Part shown: positions 38,988-42,905 of the stretch, piece by piece
Layout of the letters: the number at the start of each line of letters is the position of its first letter
Position numbering within the stretch: position 1 is the first letter of the stretch
Assembly (NCBI GenBank): GCA_902583445.1
Contig: CACHVZ010000008.1
Span: 1 to 42,905, forward strand
Length of the DNA: 42,905 nt
DNA from: an uncultured Bacteroidota bacterium
Lineage (GTDB): Bacteria > Bacteroidota > Bacteroidia > Flavobacteriales > Flavobacteriaceae
Reading direction: 5' to 3'
Program-made: the position numbers and the translations under genes
Notes under the pieces: generated by a model
What the model saw: only the letters and a program-made list of their open reading frames with translations
Told to the model about the DNA's origin: nothing
Database searches by the model: none

Positions 38988-40154
38988 TTATTTTTTTGTT
39001 GCAAACAAACTTACATCATCCTTTGATATAGTCTCACCACCTAATATAATTAATCGCTCAACTACATTTCTTAATTCTCTTACATTACCTGACCAGTTAT
39101 AATCTTCAAGAAGTTTTAGTGAGTCTTTGGTGAACTTTTTTGTTTCAATCCCTTGTTCCTTTGAAATTATATTAGAAAAATGATCTACAAGGATTGGAAT
39201 ATCTGACTTTCTTTTACTCAATTCAGGTACTTTGATCACAATAACTGCTAGTCTATGGTATAAGTCCTCCCTAAAATTACCATCGTCTATTTCTTTTTTT
39301 AAGTCCTTGTTTGTAGCAGCTAAAACTCTAACGTCAACACTTATGTCTTTCTGACTTCCTACTCTTTGAATTTTATTTTCCTCTAAAGCCCTTAAAACTT
39401 TAGCTTGTGCAGCAAGACTCATGTCTCCTATTTCATCTAAAAATATAGTTCCATTATTTGCAGCTTCAAACTTACCCTGCCTATCCTTTACAGCAGAGGT
39501 AAAAGAACCTTTAAGATGACCAAAAAGTTCGCTTTCAATTAGTTCTGAGGGAATTGCAGCACAGTTCACTTCAATAAATGGGGACTTAGCTCTACTACTT
39601 TTCTCATGAATATTATGGGCAACAAGCTCCTTTCCAGTTCCACTTTCTCCAGTTATTAATACTCTTGCTTCAGTATTAGCAACCTTATCAATAATTGCAT
39701 GTATTTCCATAATGGACTTTGAATTGCCAATTATTTCATATTTTTTGGCAACTTTTTTTCTTAATATTTTATTTTCAGCTATTAGTTCTTTTTTCTCTAG
39801 AGCATTTCTTACAGAATTAATAAGTCTATTTAGATCAGGAGGTTTAGATATAAAATCATATGCTCCAAGCTTCATAGATTCTACAGCAGTTTCAATGTTA
39901 CCATGACCGGTTAACATTATAAAAGGAATAGTAGAATTAGTCTTTCTAGTTCTTTGAAGTAGCTCAATACCATCTACTTTAGGCATCTTTATATCACATA
40001 GAACAAGATCATAGGAATCATTCTTGATAAGATCAAGGCCTTTCTTTCCATCAGACGCTTCATGAATTTCAAAACTAGAGTCCTCATCTTTAAGTATTCT
40101 TAATAGAACTCTTCTGATTGGTTCCTCATCTTCAATTATAAGGATTTTGCTCAT
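38988..40154 (-). CDS. NtrC-like response regulator with sigma-54 AAA+ domain, no HTH
   Basis: This is a 388-residue two-component regulator. The receiver domain (1-120) has acidic residues D9-E10, phosphoacceptor D54 in LCDIKMP and K104. The AAA+ domain (about 140-370) has Walker A GESGTGKE (169-176), Walker B TIFLDEIGD (236-244), arginine-finger region FREDLYHRL and NWSGNVRELRNVVERL. The sigma-54 contact loop reads GSFTSA (216-221) rather than GAFTGA. The protein ends about 15 residues after the AAA+ fold, so the Fis-type DNA-binding domain of NtrC is missing; the stop codon is in a clean context. No kinase gene is adjacent. It lies between dnaJ (34 nt) and the M28 gene (4 nt). Confidence 0.93.
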   Translation of the reverse strand: MSKILIIEDEEPIRRVLLRILKDEDSSFEIHEASDGKKGLDLIKNDSYDLVLCDIKMPKVDGIELLQRTRKTNSTIPFIMLTGHGNIETAVESMKLGAYDFISKPPDLNRLINSVRNALEKKELIAENKILRKKVAKKYEIIGNSKSIMEIHAIIDKVANTEARVLITGESGTGKELVAHNIHEKSSRAKSPFIEVNCAAIPSELIESELFGHLKGSFTSAVKDRQGKFEAANNGTIFLDEIGDMSLAAQAKVLRALEENKIQRVGSQKDISVDVRVLAATNKDLKKEIDDGNFREDLYHRLAVIVIKVPELSKRKSDIPILVDHFSNIISKEQGIETKKFTKDSLKLLEDYNWSGNVRELRNVVERLIILGGETISKDDVSLFATKK

Positions 40155-40188
40155 TTTAAGATTATTAGATGGTCTAAGATAAAATTAT

Positions 40189-41301
40189 TTATGCAAACAT
40201 ATCTCTAACTTTTTCAAAAAAGGACTTTTCAGATTTTTTAGGGTTTGGCTTAAAATTATCATCATCCAGCATTTCTTTAAAGAAGTCTTTCTGTTTTTTA
40301 TTTAGAGTCTTAGGTGTCCAAATATTTACATGAACTAATAAGTCACCTTTAGAATATCCATTTAGATCTGGTATTCCCTTATTTCTTAATCTGAGTGTTT
40401 TACCAGATTGAATACCCGACTCGAGCTTTATTCTAACTTTTCCATCAATTAAGTGAATGTCTTTTGAGACACCAAGTGCAGCTTCTGAAATACTTATATA
40501 AAGATCATAGTGGAGATGCTTTCCGTCCCTAGTAAATAGATCATTATTTGATTCCTCAATTAACACTAATAGGTCTCCTGGAATACCATTAGGATTATTA
40601 GAATCATTTCCTTTTGCTGATACTTTAAGTTGCATTCCTTCCTCAACACCTGGAGGAATTTTAATTGAAACTGTTTCTTCCGAATTAAGCATTCCATTAG
40701 AATCTGTTCCTGCACCTCTAGATGTAATTGATTGACCTGCACCATTACAGTTTGGACATATTGAAGTAGACTGCATTCTACCTAAAATTGTATTTGTAAT
40801 TCTAGAAACCTGACCAGAACCGTTACATGTTGTACATGTCGAAAATTTAGAATTAGGTGATAGAGTTTTTCTTTTAACCTTGATTTTCTTCTCAACACCA
40901 TTCACAATTTCTTCCAGTGTTAACTTTACCCTTATTCTAAGATTTGAACCCTTAGAAACTCTTTGACCTCCTCCACCAAACCCACCAAAAGATGAACCAA
41001 ATGCACTACCAAAAATATCTCCAAATTGACTGAAGATATCATCCATGTTCATGCCACCTGCACCAAATCCTCCTGCACCATCAAAAGCACTATGACCAAA
41101 CTGGTCGTATTTAACTTTCTTATTTGGATCACTAAGAACTTCGTATGCTTCTGCAGCTTTTTTAAAATTTGCTTCTGCAGTTTTATCTCCAGGATTTTTA
41201 TCAGGGTGATATTGAATAGCTTTTTTTCTATATGCCTTTTTTATCTCAGCAGAAGAAGCGCTTTTTGATACACCCAATATTTCGTAATAATCTTCTTTCA
41301 T
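40189..41301 (-). CDS. dnaJ: Chaperone DnaJ with two instead of four zinc motifs
   Basis: This Hsp40 co-chaperone stimulates DnaK ATPase. The 370 residues have a J domain (1-68) with HPD (32-34), a Gly/Phe-rich linker (75-112) and C-terminal beta domains (about 120-345). The zinc region keeps only CTTCNGSG (C156, C159) and CPNCNGAG (C182, C185); the two other CxxCxGxG repeats of canonical DnaJ are missing and the loop is shorter. The remaining four cysteines could still hold one zinc. I believe this is common in Flavobacteriia. It follows grpE by 6 nt; dnaK is not in the window. Confidence 0.95.
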   Translation of the reverse strand: MKEDYYEILGVSKSASSAEIKKAYRKKAIQYHPDKNPGDKTAEANFKKAAEAYEVLSDPNKKVKYDQFGHSAFDGAGGFGAGGMNMDDIFSQFGDIFGSAFGSSFGGFGGGGQRVSKGSNLRIRVKLTLEEIVNGVEKKIKVKRKTLSPNSKFSTCTTCNGSGQVSRITNTILGRMQSTSICPNCNGAGQSITSRGAGTDSNGMLNSEETVSIKIPPGVEEGMQLKVSAKGNDSNNPNGIPGDLLVLIEESNNDLFTRDGKHLHYDLYISISEAALGVSKDIHLIDGKVRIKLESGIQSGKTLRLRNKGIPDLNGYSKGDLLVHVNIWTPKTLNKKQKDFFKEMLDDDNFKPNPKKSEKSFFEKVRDMFA

Positions 41302-41307
41302 AACTTT

Positions 41308-41811
41308 TTATTGAGCAACAACAACTTTTGGGAATTTTATAACCTGACCACCTAATTTATAACCTCCTTCTATTATATCAATTATTTTTCCCTTTTGATC
41401 ATCATTTTGAGCAGGAATTTGACTAATTGCCTCATGAATTTCTGAGTCAAATGAATCACCAATCTTAACTTCCAGTTCATCAAGACCTTGGTTTTTGAGA
41501 GTTTCTGTAAGCTTATTGTAGATTAACTTAATACCTTCAGTATCCTCCTGTTTTGGATCCTCCTGATTTAAAGCTCTTTTAAAATCTTCAACAACAGGTA
41601 TCAAACTAGATAAAACTTCTTTGCCTGCTGTTTTAAACAAATCAATTCTTTCTTTTGCAGTTCTCCTTTTATAGTTTTCAAATTCGGCAAATAATCTTAC
41701 ATATTTATCCTTCTCATTATTGATTGCTTCATTTAACTCTTTAACTGAAGGTGATTTTTTTTTAGTTGCACCTGATTTAGCAGTCTTACTTTCAGTTTTC
41801 TTTTTATTCAT
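41308..41811 (-). CDS. grpE: Nucleotide exchange factor GrpE
   Basis: GrpE releases ADP from DnaK. The 167 residues have a basic, disordered N-terminus (1-22), a long coiled-coil helix (about 25-65) with KYVRLFAEFENYKRRTAKE, LIPVVEDFKRAL, and the C-terminal beta domain with FDSEIHEAISQIPA and the ending GGQVIKFPKVVV. It starts at ATG 41811 and is followed 6 nt later by dnaJ. A -24/-12-like sequence lies 22-36 nt before the start. Confidence 0.96.
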   Translation of the reverse strand: MNKKKTESKTAKSGATKKKSPSVKELNEAINNEKDKYVRLFAEFENYKRRTAKERIDLFKTAGKEVLSSLIPVVEDFKRALNQEDPKQEDTEGIKLIYNKLTETLKNQGLDELEVKIGDSFDSEIHEAISQIPAQNDDQKGKIIDIIEGGYKLGGQVIKFPKVVVAQ

Positions 41812-41832
41812 GAACTATTTATGTTATTATAA

Positions 41833-41847
41833 GCAATTTTTTTGCCA
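41833..41847 (-). promoter_or_regulatory. Candidate sigma-54 (-24/-12) promoter before grpE-dnaJ
   Basis: The minus strand reads TGGCAAAAAAATTGC, which fits TGGCAC-N5-TTGC with exact GG-N10-GC spacing and one mismatch (A for C at position 6). The start point would fall near 41821, about 10 nt before the grpE ATG. The site lies in the 57-nt gap after the epimerase gene. Because the spacer is a poly-A run in an AT-rich genome, chance cannot be excluded. Confidence 0.4.
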
Positions 41848-41868
41848 TCTTAATTTTATGTCAGAATG

Positions 41869-42783
41869 TCATATATTTTTTGATAGGTCTTTCAAAGCAT
41901 CATCAATATGTTTAAACGAAAAGTCTGAATCACTAAGTTTAATCGATTTTACTTTTTGACTAGAAAGAATAATCTCAGACATTTTACCAAATACTGACTT
42001 GATAATAAAAGAAGGTATATTAGGAAATACAACTCTTGACTTATTAAAAATTGCAATTTTGTTTATTAACTCATTTTGTTTTACTGGATTTGGAGCAACT
42101 AAATTATAAGTTCCCTTCCAGGAATTCTCACAACTTAATAAAATAATTTTAGCAGCATCTTTTTCGTGGATCCATGATTGCCACTGATTACCACTACCAA
42201 TCGGAGAAAGTATAAAAAACTTTGATAACATCTTACATATTTTATATAGTCCACCTGACTTTGATAAAACAAGCCCTATTCTCATTATGGAAAATGAAAT
42301 ATCAGGAAGTTTCCTTTCAAATTTTTTTACTTCATCCTCCCACTTTACAACAACTTGATTTATAAATGAATTAGGATTATTGATTGAATCATTTTCAGAA
42401 GATGTAAAATCTGAAGAGTCTCTATATGCAGCTATTGCAGAGGCATTAACGAATGATCTAATTTTAATATTTTTTTTTAAAATAATATCTAAAAAAAAGT
42501 TTGTTGACCCTACTCTACTGTCAAATATTTTAGTTTTATTGGCTTTTGTCCATAGATTAAATACAGAAAAACCTGCAAGATTTATTACGCAATCAACATT
42601 ATTGAAACAATCTAAGTCAATATCCTCTTTTTTAGGATTCCAATAATAGTATTTTAATTGTGGATTATGGGATTTTAAATTTTTATTTCTAGTTAGAATA
42701 TTAACCTCGTATTTTTTCTTGAATGCCAGATTTGCAATTTCTTTACCTAAAGTCCCTGAACCGCCTGTAATTAATACCTTCAT
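41869..42783 (-). CDS. TIGR01777 family NAD(P)-binding epimerase-like protein
   Basis: This is a 304-residue atypical SDR protein. The Rossmann start is MKVLITGGSGTLGKEI (GxxGxxG at 7-13). Further family features are VINLAGFSVF, the VNASAIAAY stretch, WEDEVKKFE, SIMRIGLVLSKSGG and a C-terminal DUF1731-like tail with DDALKDL. The catalytic YxxxK is not obvious, as is usual for this family (E. coli YfcH-like). The true reaction is unknown. It is the first gene of a collinear minus-strand run that continues into grpE-dnaJ, with a 57-nt gap, and it is divergent from ilvE. Confidence 0.9.
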   Translation of the reverse strand: MKVLITGGSGTLGKEIANLAFKKKYEVNILTRNKNLKSHNPQLKYYYWNPKKEDIDLDCFNNVDCVINLAGFSVFNLWTKANKTKIFDSRVGSTNFFLDIILKKNIKIRSFVNASAIAAYRDSSDFTSSENDSINNPNSFINQVVVKWEDEVKKFERKLPDISFSIMRIGLVLSKSGGLYKICKMLSKFFILSPIGSGNQWQSWIHEKDAAKIILLSCENSWKGTYNLVAPNPVKQNELINKIAIFNKSRVVFPNIPSFIIKSVFGKMSEIILSSQKVKSIKLSDSDFSFKHIDDALKDLSKNI

Positions 42784-42811
42784 ATTGATTTTTTAATTAT
42801 CTTCGAATTCT

Positions 42812-42905
42812 ATGAAAATCATTAAATCTAAGAGTACAAAAATAAATGATGTAAACTTCTCTACTATAAAATTTGGAGAAATATTTACAGATCATATGTT
42901 TGAAT
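42812..42905 (+). CDS. ilvE: Branched-chain aminotransferase, N-terminal fragment at window edge
   Basis: The ATG at 42812 opens a frame that stays open to the window end (31 codons). The encoded start, MKIIKSKSTKINDVNF followed by KFGEIFTDHMFE, matches the N-terminus of Bacteroidota branched-chain aminotransferases, which has a conserved F(G/T)xxFTDHMF segment. The enzyme interconverts Leu, Ile and Val with their 2-oxo acids. Only the first few percent of the gene is visible, so the call rests on that motif. It is divergent from the epimerase gene with 28 nt between the starts. Confidence 0.75.
   Translation, partial: MKIIKSKSTKINDVNFSTIKFGEIFTDHMFE

Noticed and set aside
38984-39004. TTG start for the M28 peptidase
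   Set aside because: It overlaps the regulator gene and adds polar residues before the signal peptide; ATG 38983 fits better.

Overview
The window is a 42.9 kb piece of an AT-rich chromosome from a member of the Bacteroidota, most likely the class Flavobacteriia. The basis is a 16S-tRNA-Ile-tRNA-Ala-23S-5S operon whose 16S ends in the Bacteroidota-type anti-SD tail, Bacteroidota promoter elements (TTG/TTTG plus TAnnTTTG) in front of several genes, and lineage-typical families: DUF6452/DUF6048, DUF4294, DUF3276, DUF2795 beside secA, long NusB, RecQ and DnaJ with reduced zinc sites, and an NtrC-like regulator without an HTH. Gene spacing is tight and several convergent genes abut or overlap. 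I see no prophage, transposon, integron, CRISPR array, defence island or toxin-antitoxin pair: this is ordinary core chromosome, and I did not find a convincing new multi-gene system.

Layout. Positions 1-2283 (minus) hold ornithine aminotransferase followed by a cysteine desulfurase cut by the window edge. Positions 2339-3491 (plus) hold a lipoprotein and secreted-protein pair of unknown function, closed by a bidirectional terminator. Positions 3531-8516 (minus) are the rRNA operon, with a promoter and leader upstream to about 8710. Positions 8810-12887 hold a DUF4294 secreted protein, an M42 aminopeptidase, and nusB-yajC-pyrD. Positions 12888-17588 (plus) hold an ABC exporter, a PUR-type nucleic-acid-binding protein and a secreted M14 peptidase. 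recQ (minus) diverges from kdsD-tatC-lptB (plus), then pssA (minus) and lnt (plus). DUF2795-secA and gltB-gltD-glycosyltransferase follow on plus. The final block (35636-42783, minus) is a seven-gene collinear run: epimerase, grpE, dnaJ, an NtrC-like regulator, an M28 peptidase, a MATE transporter and a PAP2 phosphatase. The start of ilvE is at the right edge.

How the genes work together. The main themes are envelope biogenesis and export (SecA, YajC, TatC, LptB, KdsD, Lnt, PssA), nitrogen metabolism (GltBD, ornithine aminotransferase, IlvE), protein folding (GrpE, DnaJ), and rRNA synthesis with its transcription factor NusB. The most useful oddities are regulatory or concern lost motifs: a near-consensus -24/-12 site before grpE-dnaJ, in the same run as an NtrC-like regulator lacking a DNA-binding domain; a terminator-like hairpin in the rRNA leader; long-range complementary arms around 23S and 16S; a Cys-rich insertion in ornithine aminotransferase; a RecQ without zinc cysteines; and a DnaJ with two instead of four zinc motifs. 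All searches were by eye. No alignments, structure predictions or database searches were run, so family names rest on recognised motifs and memory of the families.
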